Assembly (NCBI GenBank): GCA_951213105.1
Contig: OX578139.1
Location: 75,848,274-75,912,273, forward strand
From: Amaurobius ferox
Lineage: Eukaryota; Arthropoda; Arachnida; Araneae; Amaurobiidae
Reading direction: 5' to 3'
Length of the DNA stretch: 64,000 bases
Every line of letters begins with the position of its first letter. Within the stretch, counting starts at the first letter, position 1. Positions 10,477 to 24,574 of the stretch are shown one piece after another. Both the position numbers and the translations under genes were made by a program. The notes beneath the pieces are model-generated. The model was not told where the DNA came from. It made no database searches and saw only the letters and a program-made list of their open reading frames with translations.

Positions 10477-13400
10477 TTTGCACATCTTCAAAGATTTACA
10501 TACAAACATTCTCAGTCGTCAGTCTCGGTGTGTATATGCTTTTATGTTTTCTCATATAATAAAATGTATCAAATTAAGAAAACATATGTCATCGAGGTAA
10601 AATAAAGTTAAAACCTCATTTGCACATCTTCAAAGATTTACATACAAACATTCTTAGTCGTCAGTCTCGGTGTGTATATGCTTTTATGTTTTCTCATATA
10701 ATAAAATGTATCAAATTAAGAAAACATATGTCATCGAGGTAAAATAAAGTTAAAACCTCATTTGCACATCTTCAAAGATTTACATACAAACATTCTTAGT
10801 CGTCAGTCTCGGTGTGTATATGCTTTTATGTTTTCTCATATAATAAAATGTATCAAATTAAGAAAACATATGTCATCGAGGTAAAATAAAGTTAAAACCT
10901 CATTTGCACATCTTCAAAGATTTACATACAAACATTCTTAGTCGTCAGTCTCGGTGTGTATATGCTTTTATGTTTTCTCATATAATAAAATGTATCAAAT
11001 TAAGAAAACATATGTCATCGAGGTAAAATAAAGTTAAAACCTCATTTGCACATCTTCAAAGATTTACATACAAACATTCTTAGTCGTCAGTCTCGGTGTG
11101 TATATGCTTTTATGTTTTCTCATATAATAAAATGTATCAAATTAAGAAAACATATGTCATCGAGGTAAAATAAAGTTAAAACCTCATTTGCACATCTTCA
11201 AAGCTTTACATACAAACATTCTTAGTCGTCAGTCTCGGTGTGTATATGCTTTTATGTTTTCTCATATAATAAAATGTATCAAATTAAGAAAACATATGTC
11301 ATCGAGGTAAAATAAAGTTAAAACCTCATTTGCACATCTTCAAAGATTTACATACAAACATTCTTAGTCGTCAGTCTCGGTGTGTATATGCTTTTATGTT
11401 TTCTCATATAATAAAATGTATCAAATTAAGAAAACATATGTCATCGAGGTAAAATAAAGTTAAAACCTCATTTGCACATCTTCAAAGATTTACATACAAA
11501 CATTCTTAGTCGTCAGTCTCGGTGTGTATATGCTTTTATGTTTTCTCATATAATAAAATGTATCAAATTAAGAAAACATATGTCATCGAGGTAAAATAAA
11601 GTTAAAACCTCATTTGCACATCTTCAAAGATTTACATACAAACATTCTTAGTCGTCAGTCTCGGTGTGTATATGCTTTTATGTTTTCTCATATAATAAAA
11701 TGTATCAAATTAAGAAAACATATGTCATCGAGGTAAAATAAAGTTAAAACCTCATTTGCACATCTTCAAAGCTTTACATACAAACATTCTTAGTCGTCAG
11801 TCTCGGTGTGTATATGCTTTTATGTTTTCTCATATAATAAAATGTATCAAATTAAGAAAACATATGTCATCGAGGTAAAATAAAGTTAAAACCTCATTTG
11901 CACATCTTCAAAGATTTACATACAAACATTCTTAGTCGTCAGTCTCGGTGTGTATATGCTTTTATGTTTTCTCATATAATAAAATGTATCAAATTAAGAA
12001 AACATATGTCATCGAGGTAAAATAAAGTTAAAACCTCATTTGCACATCTTCAAAGATTTACATACAAACATTCTTAGTCGTCAGTCTCGGTGTGTATATG
12101 CTTTTATGTTTTCTCATATAATAAAATGTATCAAATTAAGAAAACATATGTCATCGAGGTAAAATAAAGTTAAAACCTCATTTGCACATCTTCAAAGATT
12201 TACATACAAACATTCTTAGTCGTCAGTCTCGGTGTGTATATGCTTTTATGTTTTCTCATATAATAAAATGTATCAAATTAAGAAAACATATGTCATCGAG
12301 GTAAAATAAAGTTAAAACCTCATTTGCACATCTTCAAAGATTTACATACAAACATTCTTAGTCGTCAGTCTCGGTGTGTATATGCTTTTATGTTTTCTCA
12401 TATAATAAAATGTATCAAATTAAGAAAACATATGTCATCGAGGTAAAATAAAGTTAAAACCTCATTTGCACATCTTCAAAGATTTACATACAAACATTCT
12501 TAGTCGTCAGTCTCGGTGTGTATATGCTTTTATGTTTTCTCATATAATAAAATGTATCAAATTAAGAAAACATATGTCATCGAGGTAAAATAAAGTTAAA
12601 ACCTCATTTGCACATCTTCAAAGCTTTACATACAAACATTCTTAGTCGTCAGTCTCGGTGTGTATATGCTTTTATGTTTTCTCATATAATAAAATGTATC
12701 AAATTAAGAAAACATATGTCATCGAGGTAAAATAAAGTTAAAACCTCATTTGCACATCTTCAAAGATTTACATACAAACATTCTTAGTCGTCAGTCTCGG
12801 TGTGTATATGCTTTTATGTTTTCTCATATAATAAAATGTATCAAATTAAGAAAACATATGTCATCGAGGTAAAATAAAGTTAAAACCTCATTTGCACATC
12901 TTCAAAGATTTACATACAAACATTCTTAGTCGTCAGTCTCGGTGTGTATATGCTTTTATGTTTTCTCATATAATAAAATGTATCAAATTAAGAAAACATA
13001 TGTCATCGAGGTAAAATAAAGTTAAAACCTCATTTGCACATCTTCAAAGATTTACATACAAACATTCTTAGTCGTCAGTCTCGGTGTGTATATGCTTTTA
13101 TGTTTTCTCATATAATAAAATGTATCAAATTAAGAAAACATATGTCATCGAGGTAAAATAAAGTTAAAACCTCATTTGCACATCTTCAAAGATTTACATA
13201 CAAACATTCTTAGTCGTCAGTCTCGGTGTGTATATGCTTTTATGTTTTCTCATATAATAAAATGTATCAAATTAAGAAAACATATGTCATCGAGGTAAAA
13301 TAAAGTTAAAACCTCATTTGCACATCTTCAAAGCTTTACATACAAACATTCTTAGTCGTCAGTCTCGGTGTGTATATGCTTTTATGTTTTCTCATATAAT

Positions 13401-16400
13401 AAAATGTATCAAATTAAGAAAACATATGTCATCGAGGTAAAATAAAGTTAAAACCTCATTTGCACATCTTCAAAGATTTACATACAAACATTCTTAGTCG
13501 TCAGTCTCGGTGTGTATATGCTTTTATGTTTTCTCATATAATAAAATGTATCAAATTAAGAAAACATATGTCATCGAGGTAAAATAAAGTTAAAACCTCA
13601 TTTGCACATCTTCAAAGATTTACATACAAACATTCTTAGTCGTCAGTCTCGGTGTGTATATGCTTTTATGTTTTCTCATATAATAAAATGTATCAAATTA
13701 AGAAAACATATGTCATCGAGGTAAAATAAAGTTAAAACCTCATTTGCACATCTTCAAAGATTTACATACAAACATTCTTAGTCGTCAGTCTCGGTGTGTA
13801 TATGCTTTTATGTTTTCTCATATAATAAAATGTATCAAATTAAGAAAACATATGTCATCGAGGTAAAATAAAGTTAAAACCTCATTTGCACATCTTCAAA
13901 GATTTACATACAAACATTCTTAGTCGTCAGTCTCGGTGTGTATATGCTTTTATGTTTTCTCATATAATAAAATGTATCAAATTAAGAAAACATATGTCAT
14001 CGAGGTAAAATAAAGTTAAAACCTCATTTGCACATCTTCAAAGCTTTACATACAAACATTCTTAGTCGTCAGTCTCGGTGTGTATATGCTTTTATGTTTT
14101 CTCATATAATAAAATGTATCAAATTAAGAAAACATATGTCATCGAGGTAAAATAAAGTTAAAACCTCATTTGCACATCTTCAAAGCTTTACATACAAACA
14201 TTCTTAGTCGTCAGTCTCGGTGTGTATATGCTTTTATGTTTTCTCATATAATAAAATGTATCAAATTAAGAAAACATATGTCATCGAGGTAAAATAAAGT
14301 TAAAACCTCATTTGCACATCTTCAAAGATTTACATACAAACATTCTTAGTCGTCAGTCTCGGTGTGTATATGCTTTTATGTTTTCTCATATAATAAAATG
14401 TATCAAATTAAGAAAACATATGTCATCGAGGTAAAATAAAGTTAAAACCTCATTTGCACATCTTCAAAGATTTACATACAAACATTCTTAGTCGTCAGTC
14501 TCGGTGTGTATATGCTTTTATGTTTTCTCATATAATAAAATGTATCAAATTAAGAAAACATATGTCATCGAGGTAAAATAAAGTTAAAACCTCATTTGCA
14601 CATCTTCAAAGCTTTACATACAAACATTCTTAGTCGTCAGTCTCGGTGTGTATATGCTTTTATGTTTTCTCATATAATAAAATGTATCAAATTAAGAAAA
14701 CATATGTCATCGAGGTAAAATAAAGTTAAAACCTCATTTGCACATCTTCAAAGATTTACATACAAACATTCTTAGTCGTCAGTCTCGGTGTGTATATGCT
14801 TTTATGTTTTCTCATATAATAAAATGTATCAAATTAAGAAAACATATGTCATCGAGGTAAAATAAAGTTAAAACCTCATTTGCACATCTTCAAAGATTTA
14901 CATACAAACATTCTTAGTCGTCAGTCTCGGTGTGTATATGCTTTTATGTTTTCTCATATAATAAAATGTATCAAATTAAGAAAACATATGTCATCGAGGT
15001 AAAATAAAGTTAAAACCTCATTTGCACATCTTCAAAGATTTACATACAAACATTCTTAGTCGTCAGTCTCGGTGTGTATATGCTTTTATGTTTTCTCATA
15101 TAATAAAATGTATCAAATTAAGAAAACATATGTCATCGAGGTAAAATAAAGTTAAAACCTCATTTGCACATCTTCAAAGATTTACATACAAACATTCTTA
15201 GTCGTCAGTCTCGGTGTGTATATGCTTTTATGTTTTCTCATATAATAAAATGTATCAAATTAAGAAAACATATGTCATCGAGGTAAAATAAAGTTAAAAC
15301 CTCATTTGCACATCTTCAAAGCTTTACATACAAACATTCTTAGTCGTCAGTCTCGGTGTGTATATGCTTTTATGTTTTCTCATATAATAAAATGTATCAA
15401 ATTAAGAAAACATATGTCATCGAGGTAAAATAAAGTTAAAACCTCATTTGCACATCTTCAAAGCTTTACATACAAACATTCTTAGTCGTCAGTCTCGGTG
15501 TGTATATGCTTTTATGTTTTCTCATATAATAAAATGTATCAAATTAAGAAAACATATGTCATCGAGGTAAAATAAAGTTAAAACCTCATTTGCACATCTT
15601 CAAAGATTTACATACAAACATTCTTAGTCGTCAGTCTCGGTGTGTATATGCTTTTATGTTTTCTCATATAATAAAATGTATCAAATTAAGAAAACATATG
15701 TCATCGAGGTAAAATAAAGTTAAAACCTCATTTGCACATCTTCAAAGATTTACATACAAACATTCTTAGTCGTCAGTCTCGGTGTGTATATGCTTTTATG
15801 TTTTCTCATATAATAAAATGTATCAAATTAAGAAAACATATGTCATCGAGGTAAAATAAAGTTAAAACCTCATTTGCACATCTTCAAAGATTTACATACA
15901 AACATTCTTAGTCGTCAGTCTCGGTGTGTATATGCTTTTATGTTTTCTCATATAATAAAATGTATCAAATTAAGAAAACATATGTCATCGAGGTAAAATA
16001 AAGTTAAAACCTCATTTGCACATCTTCAAAGATTTACATACAAACATTCTTAGTCGTCAGTCTCGGTGTGTATATGCTTTTATGTTTTCTCATATAATAA
16101 AATGTATCAAATTAAGAAAACATATGTCATCGAGGTAAAATAAAGTTAAAACCTCATTTGCACATCTTCAAAGCTTTACATACAAACATTCTTAGTCGTC
16201 AGTCTCGGTGTGTATATGCTTTTATGTTTTCTCATATAATAAAATGTATCAAATTAAGAAAACATATGTCATCGAGGTAAAATAAAGTTAAAACCTCATT
16301 TGCACATCTTCAAAGCTTTACATACAAACATTCTTAGTCGTCAGTCTCGGTGTGTATATGCTTTTATGTTTTCTCATATAATAAAATGTATCAAATTAAG

Positions 16401-19400
16401 AAAACATATGTCATCGAGGTAAAATAAAGTTAAAACCTCATTTGCACATCTTCAAAGATTTACATACAAACATTCTTAGTCGTCAGTCTCGGTGTGTATA
16501 TGCTTTTATGTTTTCTCATATAATAAAATGTATCAAATTAAGAAAACATATGTCATCGAGGTAAAATAAAGTTAAAACCTCATTTGCACATCTTCAAAGC
16601 TTTACATACAAACATTCTTAGTCGTCAGTCTCGGTGTGTATATGCTTTTATGTTTTCTCATATAATAAAATGTATCAAATTAAGAAAACATATGTCATCG
16701 AGGTAAAATAAAGTTAAAACCTCATTTGCACATCTTCAAAGCTTTACATACAAACATTCTTAGTCGTCAGTCTCGGTGTGTATATGCTTTTATGTTTTCT
16801 CATATAATAAAATGTATCAAATTAAGAAAACATATGTCATCGAGGTAAAATAAAGTTAAAACCTCATTTGCACATCTTCAAAGATTTACATACAAACATT
16901 CTTAGTCGTCAGTCTCGGTGTGTATATGCTTTTATGTTTTCTCATATAATAAAATGTATCAAATTAAGAAAACATATGTCATCGAGGTAAAATAAAGTTA
17001 AAACCTCATTTGCACATCTTCAAAGCTTTACATACAAACATTCTTAGTCGTCAGTCTCGGTGTGTATATGCTTTTATGTTTTCTCATATAATAAAATGTA
17101 TCAAATTAAGAAAACATATGTCATCGAGGTAAAATAAAGTTAAAACCTCATTTGCACATCTTCAAAGCTTTACATACAAACATTCTTAGTCGTCAGTCTC
17201 GGTGTGTATATGCTTTTATGTTTTCTCATATAATAAAATGTATCAAATTAAGAAAACATATGTCATCGAGGTAAAATAAAGTTAAAACCTCATTTGCACA
17301 TCTTCAAAGATTTACATACAAACATTCTTAGTCGTCAGTCTCGGTGTGTATATGCTTTTATGTTTTCTCATATAATAAAATGTATCAAATTAAGAAAACA
17401 TATGTCATCGAGGTAAAATAAAGTTAAAACCTCATTTGCACATCTTCAAAGATTTACATACAAACATTCTTAGTCGTCAGTCTCGGTGTGTATATGCTTT
17501 TATGTTTTCTCATATAATAAAATGTATCAAATTAAGAAAACATATGTCATCGAGGTAAAATAAAGTTAAAACCTCATTTGCACATCTTCAAAGATTTACA
17601 TACAAACATTCTTAGTCGTCAGTCTCGGTGTGTATATGCTTTTATGTTTTCTCATATAATAAAATGTATCAAATTAAGAAAACATATGTCATCGAGGTAA
17701 AATAAAGTTAAAACCTCATTTGCACATCTTCAAAGCTTTACATACAAACATTCTTAGTCGTCAGTCTCGGTGTGTATATGCTTTTATGTTTTCTCATATA
17801 ATAAAATGTATCAAATTAAGAAAACATATGTCATCGAGGTAAAATAAAGTTAAAACCTCATTTGCACATCTTCAAAGATTTACATACAAACATTCTTAGT
17901 CGTCAGTCTCGGTGTGTATATGCTTTTATGTTTTCTCATATAATAAAATGTATCAAATTAAGAAAACATATGTCATCGAGGTAAAATAAAGTTAAAACCT
18001 CATTTGCACATCTTCAAAGCTTTACATACAAACATTCTTAGTCGTCAGTCTCGGTGTGTATATGCTTTTATGTTTTCTCATATAATAAAATGTATCAAAT
18101 TAAGAAAACATATGTCATCGAGGTAAAATAAAGTTAAAACCTCATTTGCACATCTTCAAAGCTTTACATACAAACATTCTTAGTCGTCAGTCTCGGTGTG
18201 TATATGCTTTTATGTTTTCTCATATAATAAAATGTATCAAATTAAGAAAACATATGTCATCGAGGTAAAATAAAGTTAAAACCTCATTTGCACATCTTCA
18301 AAGATTTACATACAAACATTCTTAGTCGTCAGTCTCGGTGTGTATATGCTTTTATGTTTTCTCATATAATAAAATGTATCAAATTAAGAAAACATATGTC
18401 ATCGAGGTAAAATAAAGTTAAAACCTCATTTGCACATCTTCAAAGCTTTACATACAAACATTCTTAGTCGTCAGTCTCGGTGTGTATATGCTTTTATGTT
18501 TTCTCATATAATAAAATGTATCAAATTAAGAAAACATATGTCATCGAGGTAAAATAAAGTTAAAACCTCATTTGCACATCTTCAAAGCTTTACATACAAA
18601 CATTCTTAGTCGTCAGTCTCGGTGTGTATATGCTTTTATGTTTTCTCATATAATAAAATGTATCAAATTAAGAAAACATATGTCATCGAGGTAAAATAAA
18701 GTTAAAACCTCATTTGCACATCTTCAAAGATTTACATACAAACATTCTTAGTCGTCAGTCTCGGTGTGTATATGCTTTTATGTTTTCTCATATAATAAAA
18801 TGTATCAAATTAAGAAAACATATGTCATCGAGGTAAAATAAAGTTAAAACCTCATTTGCACATCTTCAAAGATTTACATACAAACATTCTTAGTCGTCAG
18901 TCTCGGTGTGTATATGCTTTTATGTTTTCTCATATAATAAAATGTATCAAATTAAGAAAACATATGTCATCGAGGTAAAATAAAGTTAAAACCTCATTTG
19001 CACATCTTCAAAGATTTACATACAAACATTCTTAGTCGTCAGTCTCGGTGTGTATATGCTTTTATGTTTTCTCATATAATAAAATGTATCAAATTAAGAA
19101 AACATATGTCATCGAGGTAAAATAAAGTTAAAACCTCATTTGCACATCTTCAAAGATTTACATACAAACATTCTTAGTCGTCAGTCTCGGTGTGTATATG
19201 CTTTTATGTTTTCTCATATAATAAAATGTATCAAATTAAGAAAACATATGTCATCGAGGTAAAATAAAGTTAAAACCTCATTTGCACATCTTCAAAGCTT
19301 TACATACAAACATTCTTAGTCGTCAGTCTCGGTGTGTATATGCTTTTATGTTTTCTCATATAATAAAATGTATCAAATTAAGAAAACATATGTCATCGAG

Positions 19401-22400
19401 GTAAAATAAAGTTAAAACCTCATTTGCACATCTTCAAAGATTTACATACAAACATTCTTAGTCGTCAGTCTCGGTGTGTATATGCTTTTATGTTTTCTCA
19501 TATAATAAAATGTATCAAATTAAGAAAACATATGTCATCGAGGTAAAATAAAGTTAAAACCTCATTTGCACATCTTCAAAGATTTACATACAAACATTCT
19601 TAGTCGTCAGTCTCGGTGTGTATATGCTTTTATGTTTTCTCATATAATAAAATGTATCAAATTAAGAAAACATATGTCATCGAGGTAAAATAAAGTTAAA
19701 ACCTCATTTGCACATCTTCAAAGATTTACATACAAACATTCTTAGTCGTCAGTCTCGGTGTGTATATGCTTTTATGTTTTCTCATATAATAAAATGTATC
19801 AAATTAAGAAAACATATGTCATCGAGGTAAAATAAAGTTAAAACCTCATTTGCACATCTTCAAAGATTTACATACAAACATTCTTAGTCGTCAGTCTCGA
19901 TGTGTATATGCTTTTATGTTTTCTCATATAATAAAATGTATCAAATTAAGAAAACATATGTCATCGAGGTAAAATAAAGTTAAAACCTCATTTGCACATC
20001 TTCAAAGATTTACATACAAACATTCTTAGTCGTCAGTCTCGGTGTGTATATGCTTTTATGTTTTCTCATATAATAAAATGTATCAAATTAAGAAAACATA
20101 TGTCATCGAGGTAAAATAAAGTTAAAACCTCATTTGCACATCTTCAAAGATTTACATACAAACATTCTTAGTCGTCAGTCTCGGTGTGTATATGCTTTTA
20201 TGTTTTCTCATATAATAAAATGTATCAAATTAAGAAAACATATGTCATCGAGGTAAAATAAAGTTAAAACCTCATTTGCACATCTTCAAAGCTTTACATA
20301 CAAACATTCTTAGTCGTCAGTCTCGGTGTGTATATGCTTTTATGTTTTCTCATATAATAAAATGTATCAAATTAAGAAAACATATGTCATCGAGGTAAAA
20401 TAAAGTTAAAACCTCATTTGCACATCTTCAAAGCTTTACATACAAACATTCTTAGTCGTCAGTCTCGGTGTGTATATGCTTTTATGTTTTCTCATATAAT
20501 AAAATGTATCAAATTAAGAAAACATATGTCATCGAGGTAAAATAAAGTTAAAACCTCATTTGCACATCTTCAAAGATTTACATACAAACATTCTTAGTCG
20601 TCAGTCTCGGTGTGTATATGCTTTTATGTTTTCTCATATAATAAAATGTATCAAATTAAGAAAACATATGTCATCGAGGTAAAATAAAGTTAAAACCTCA
20701 TTTGCACATCTTCAAAGCTTTACATACAAACATTCTTAGTCGTCAGTCTCGGTGTGTATATGCTTTTATGTTTTCTCATATAATAAAATGTATCAAATTA
20801 AGAAAACATATGTCATCGAGGTAAAATAAAGTTAAAACCTCATTTGCACATCTTCAAAGCTTTACATACAAACATTCTTAGTCGTCAGTCTCGGTGTGTA
20901 TATGCTTTTATGTTTTCTCATATAATAAAATGTATCAAATTAAGAAAACATATGTCATCGAGGTAAAATAAAGTTAAAACCTCATTTGCACATCTTCAAA
21001 GATTTACATACAAACATTCTTAGTCGTCAGTCTCGGTGTGTATATGCTTTTATGTTTTCTCATATAATAAAATGTATCAAATTAAGAAAACATATGTCAT
21101 CGAGGTAAAATAAAGTTAAAACCTCATTTGCACATCTTCAAAGATTTACATACAAACATTCTTAGTCGTCAGTCTCGGTGTGTATATGCTTTTATGTTTT
21201 CTCATATAATAAAATGTATCAAATTAAGAAAACATATGTCATCGAGGTAAAATAAAGTTAAAACCTCATTTGCACATCTTCAAAGATTTACATACAAACA
21301 TTCTTAGTCGTCAGTCTCGGTGTGTATATGCTTTTATGTTTTCTCATATAATAAAATGTATCAAATTAAGAAAACATATGTCATCGAGGTAAAATAAAGT
21401 TAAAACCTCATTTGCACATCTTCAAAGCTTTACATACAAACATTCTTAGTCGTCAGTCTCGGTGTGTATATGCTTTTATGTTTTCTCATATAATAAAATG
21501 TATCAAATTAAGAAAACATATGTCATCGAGGTAAAATAAAGTTAAAACCTCATTTGCACATCTTCAAAGATTTACATACAAACATTCTTAGTCGTCAGTC
21601 TCGGTGTGTATATGCTTTTATGTTTTCTCATATAATAAAATGTATCAAATTAAGAAAACATATGTCATCGAGGTAAAATAAAGTTAAAACCTCATTTGCA
21701 CATCTTCAAAGCTTTACATACAAACATTCTTAGTCGTCAGTCTCGGTGTGTATATGCTTTTATGTTTTCTCATATAATAAAATGTATCAAATTAAGAAAA
21801 CATATGTCATCGAGGTAAAATAAAGTTAAAACCTCATTTGCACATCTTCAAAGCTTTACATACAAACATTCTTAGTCGTCAGTCTCGGTGTGTATATGCT
21901 TTTATGTTTTCTCATATAATAAAATGTATCAAATTAAGAAAACATATGTCATCGAGGTAAAATAAAGTTAAAACCTCATTTGCACATCTTCAAAGCTTTA
22001 CATACAAACATTCTTAGTCGTCAGTCTCGGTGTGTATATGCTTTTATGTTTTCTCATATAATAAAATGTATCAAATTAAGAAAACATATGTCATCGAGGT
22101 AAAATAAAGTTAAAACCTCATTTGCACATCTTCAAAGCTTTACATACAAACATTCTTAGTCGTCAGTCTCGGTGTGTATATGCTTTTATGTTTTCTCATA
22201 TAATAAAATGTATCAAATTAAGAAAACATATGTCATCGAGGTAAAATAAAGTTAAAACCTCATTTGCACATCTTCAAAGATTTACATACAAACATTCTTA
22301 GTCGTCAGTCTCGGTGTGTATATGCTTTTATGTTTTCTCATATAATAAAATGTATCAAATTAAGAAAACATATGTCATCGAGGTAAAATAAAGTTAAAAC

Positions 22401-23682
22401 CTCATTTGCACATCTTCAAAGCTTTACATACAAACATTCTTAGTCGTCAGTCTCGGTGTGTATATGCTTTTATGTTTTCTCATATAATAAAATGTATCAA
22501 ATTAAGAAAACATATGTCATCGAGGTAAAATAAAGTTAAAACCTCATTTGCACATCTTCAAAGATTTACATACAAACATTCTTAGTCGTCAGTCTCGGTG
22601 TGTATATGCTTTTATGTTTTCTCATATAATAAAATGTATCAAATTAAGAAAACATATGTCATCGAGGTAAAATAAAGTTAAAACCTCATTTGCACATCTT
22701 CAAAGCTTTACATACAAACATTCTTAGTCGTCAGTCTCGGTGTGTATATGCTTTTATGTTTTCTCATATAATAAAATGTATCAAATTAAGAAAACATATG
22801 TCATCGAGGTAAAATAAAGTTAAAACCTCATTTGCACATCTTCAAAGCTTTACATACAAACATTCTTAGTCGTCAGTCTCGGTGTGTATATGCTTTTATG
22901 TTTTCTCATATAATAAAATGTATCAAATTAAGAAAACATATGTCATCGAGGTAAAATAAAGTTAAAACCTCATTTGCACATCTTCAAAGCTTTACATACA
23001 AACATTCTTAGTCGTCAGTCTCGGTGTGTATATGCTTTTATGTTTTCTCATATAATAAAATGTATCAAATTAAGAAAACATATGTCATCGAGGTAAAATA
23101 AAGTTAAAACCTCATTTGCACATCTTCAAAGCTTTACATACAAACATTCTTAGTCGTCAGTCTCGGTGTGTATATGCTTTTATGTTTTCTCATATAATAA
23201 AATGTATCAAATTAAGAAAACATATGTCATCGAGGTAAAATAAAGTTAAAACCTCATTTGCACATCTTCAAAGATTTACATACAAACATTCTTAGTCGTC
23301 AGTCTCGGTGTGTATATGCTTTTATGTTTTCTCATATAATAAAATGTATCAAATTAAGAAAACATATGTCATCGAGGTAAAATAAAGTTAAAACCTCATT
23401 TGCACATCTTCAAAGCTTTACATACAAACATTCTTAGTCGTCAGTCTCGGTGTGTATATGCTTTTATGTTTTCTCATATAATAAAATGTATCAAATTAAG
23501 AAAACATATGTCATCGAGGTAAAATAAAGTTAAAACCTCATTTGCACATCTTCAAAGCTTTACATACAAACATTCTTAGTCGTCAGTCTCGGTGTGTATA
23601 TGCTTTTATGTTTTCTCATATAATAAAATGTATCAAATTAAGAAAACATATGTCATCGAGGTAAAATAAAGTTAAAACCTCA
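10477..23682 (+). repeat. 142-bp satellite, 93 units without indels
   Basis: TTTGCACATCTTCAAAG recurs every 142 bp from 10477 to 23541. A 94th start at 23683 leaves the array, and 93 x 142 equals 13,206, exactly the distance. Each unit joins a piece matching the UNC93-like exon (about 8137-8205) to a piece matching the gene's 3' flank (about 8417-8485). Apart from a diverged first unit and one G-to-A change near 19,900, units differ only at one site, AAAGATTT versus AAAGCTTT (the latter creates AAGCTT). I count 56 A-type and 37 C-type units. Units are non-coding, since 142 is not a multiple of 3. Confidence 0.97.
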
Positions 23683-23860
23683 TTTGCACATCTTTCAAAT
23701 TTTCCATTGCTGCGGAGTTTCGAACATTTCGAAAAAGACATTTTCTGTTTCAAAACCAAAGTAATTTATTTCGACAATTATGGAGTCTACGTGGATTTGT
23801 ATATTATCATTTGTATAAATATTTCAATGAGCTAAATAAACTTTTGAATAATTGTGGCAA
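23683..23860 (+). pseudogene. Diverged closing copy of exon end plus 3' UTR
   Basis: After the last satellite unit the sequence changes to TTCCATTGCTGCGGAGTTTC, CATTTCGAAAAAGACATTTT and GTAATTTATTTCGACAATTA. This is the downstream part of the exon copy seen at 8520-8600 followed by UTR. It brackets the array and shows that a larger duplicated unit existed before the satellite amplified inside it. Confidence 0.75.
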
Positions 23861-24309
23861 ATCAACTAAATTTCTCCCGTCAAACTGAGGTTTGAAATAT
23901 GGAAATGATCTCTGAAAATTGCAAATTTCGATATCTCCAGATATATCTCCAGATATAAAGATATAATATCTCCAGATATAAAGATCGGAATTGCGCGACA
24001 ATTTATATTTTTACAGATATTTATGCATAGCAAGTCGGCAATATTGTGCCAAATTCGTCGCCAAATTTATCTCCGAAAGTGATAGACAAACAAAAATTTT
24101 TCTTATGTATGCATTGTTTTTTTTTATGATAAAAATGCGCGATTTCGTGATACTGTAGAACATTTCATGACAAGATATATGTCAAGACGAGTAAAAGTCA
24201 GAGTCACAGACAGTAAAGTCTAAATTGCCTCGAACAATGAGGCCTGATACCTAAATTTATATTTTGACATTAAAATTAACTAATATTTGTGAGCCATGAT
24301 AAGATCACC
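23861..24309. other. Non-coding, with a small ATCTCCAGATATA tandem patch
   Basis: At about 23,930-23,985 there are a few copies of ATCTCCAGATATA-like words. Nothing else was recognised. Confidence 0.5.
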
Positions 24310-24392
24310 ACACACATTCAGCGCCGGCCGCCCAAATAGCTGCTCAAGTCTTTGACGAGTTGGACGGCCTGGGTTTTCAACACACATTCAGC
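24310..24392 (+). mobile_element. 57-bp SINE-tail insertion with 13-bp target duplication
   Basis: The inserted segment (24323-24379) begins GCCGGCCGCCCAAATAGCTG and ends GGACGGCCTGGGTTTTCA. It is flanked by ACACACATTCAGC at 24310-24322 and 24380-24392. The insert matches the 3' end of the SINEs at 52729-53016 and 53149-53549. GGCCGCCC and GGACGGCC can pair to form a hairpin. The duplicated target contains the possible splice acceptor of the adjacent exon. Confidence 0.8.
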
Positions 24393-24571
24393 TGAATTCT
24401 GTGGCGAAGACCGCCATAAAAGGTTTACACCCCAGTGACTTGCCTACCAATAAAGACAGAGATGATGGCGTAATGCCTACCAATGATGACACAACTGTGA
24501 AAGAGATGAAAGCTACAAGGAAAATTAAAAGGAGGAGCAAGGAAGAGAAGATAAAAATGCACACAATTTTG
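24392..24571 (+). CDS. Candidate internal host exon, 60 codons
   Basis: An open frame of exactly 180 bp lies between a possible acceptor (CACACATTCAG at 24381-24391) and a consensus donor, TTTTG followed by GTGAGT (24572-24577). It encodes a charged, lysine-rich peptide with segments LHPSDLPTNKDRDDG and KEMKATRKIKRRSKEEKIKM. I do not recognise the protein. It is phase 0 at both ends. The alternative is chance openness, because no neighbouring exon is visible. If real, the Polinton sits in the intron that starts here. Confidence 0.35.
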
Positions 24572-24574
24572 GTG

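Noticed and set aside
10477..23682. Regular array that could be mistaken for a CRISPR
   Set aside because: Units are contiguous 142-bp repeats with no unique spacers, in eukaryotic sequence, and derive from the adjacent exon.
10477..23682. A proven 13-unit segmental duplication in the A/C pattern (units 42-54 and 68-80)
   Set aside because: With two states and 93 units, a match of this length is not improbable by chance.
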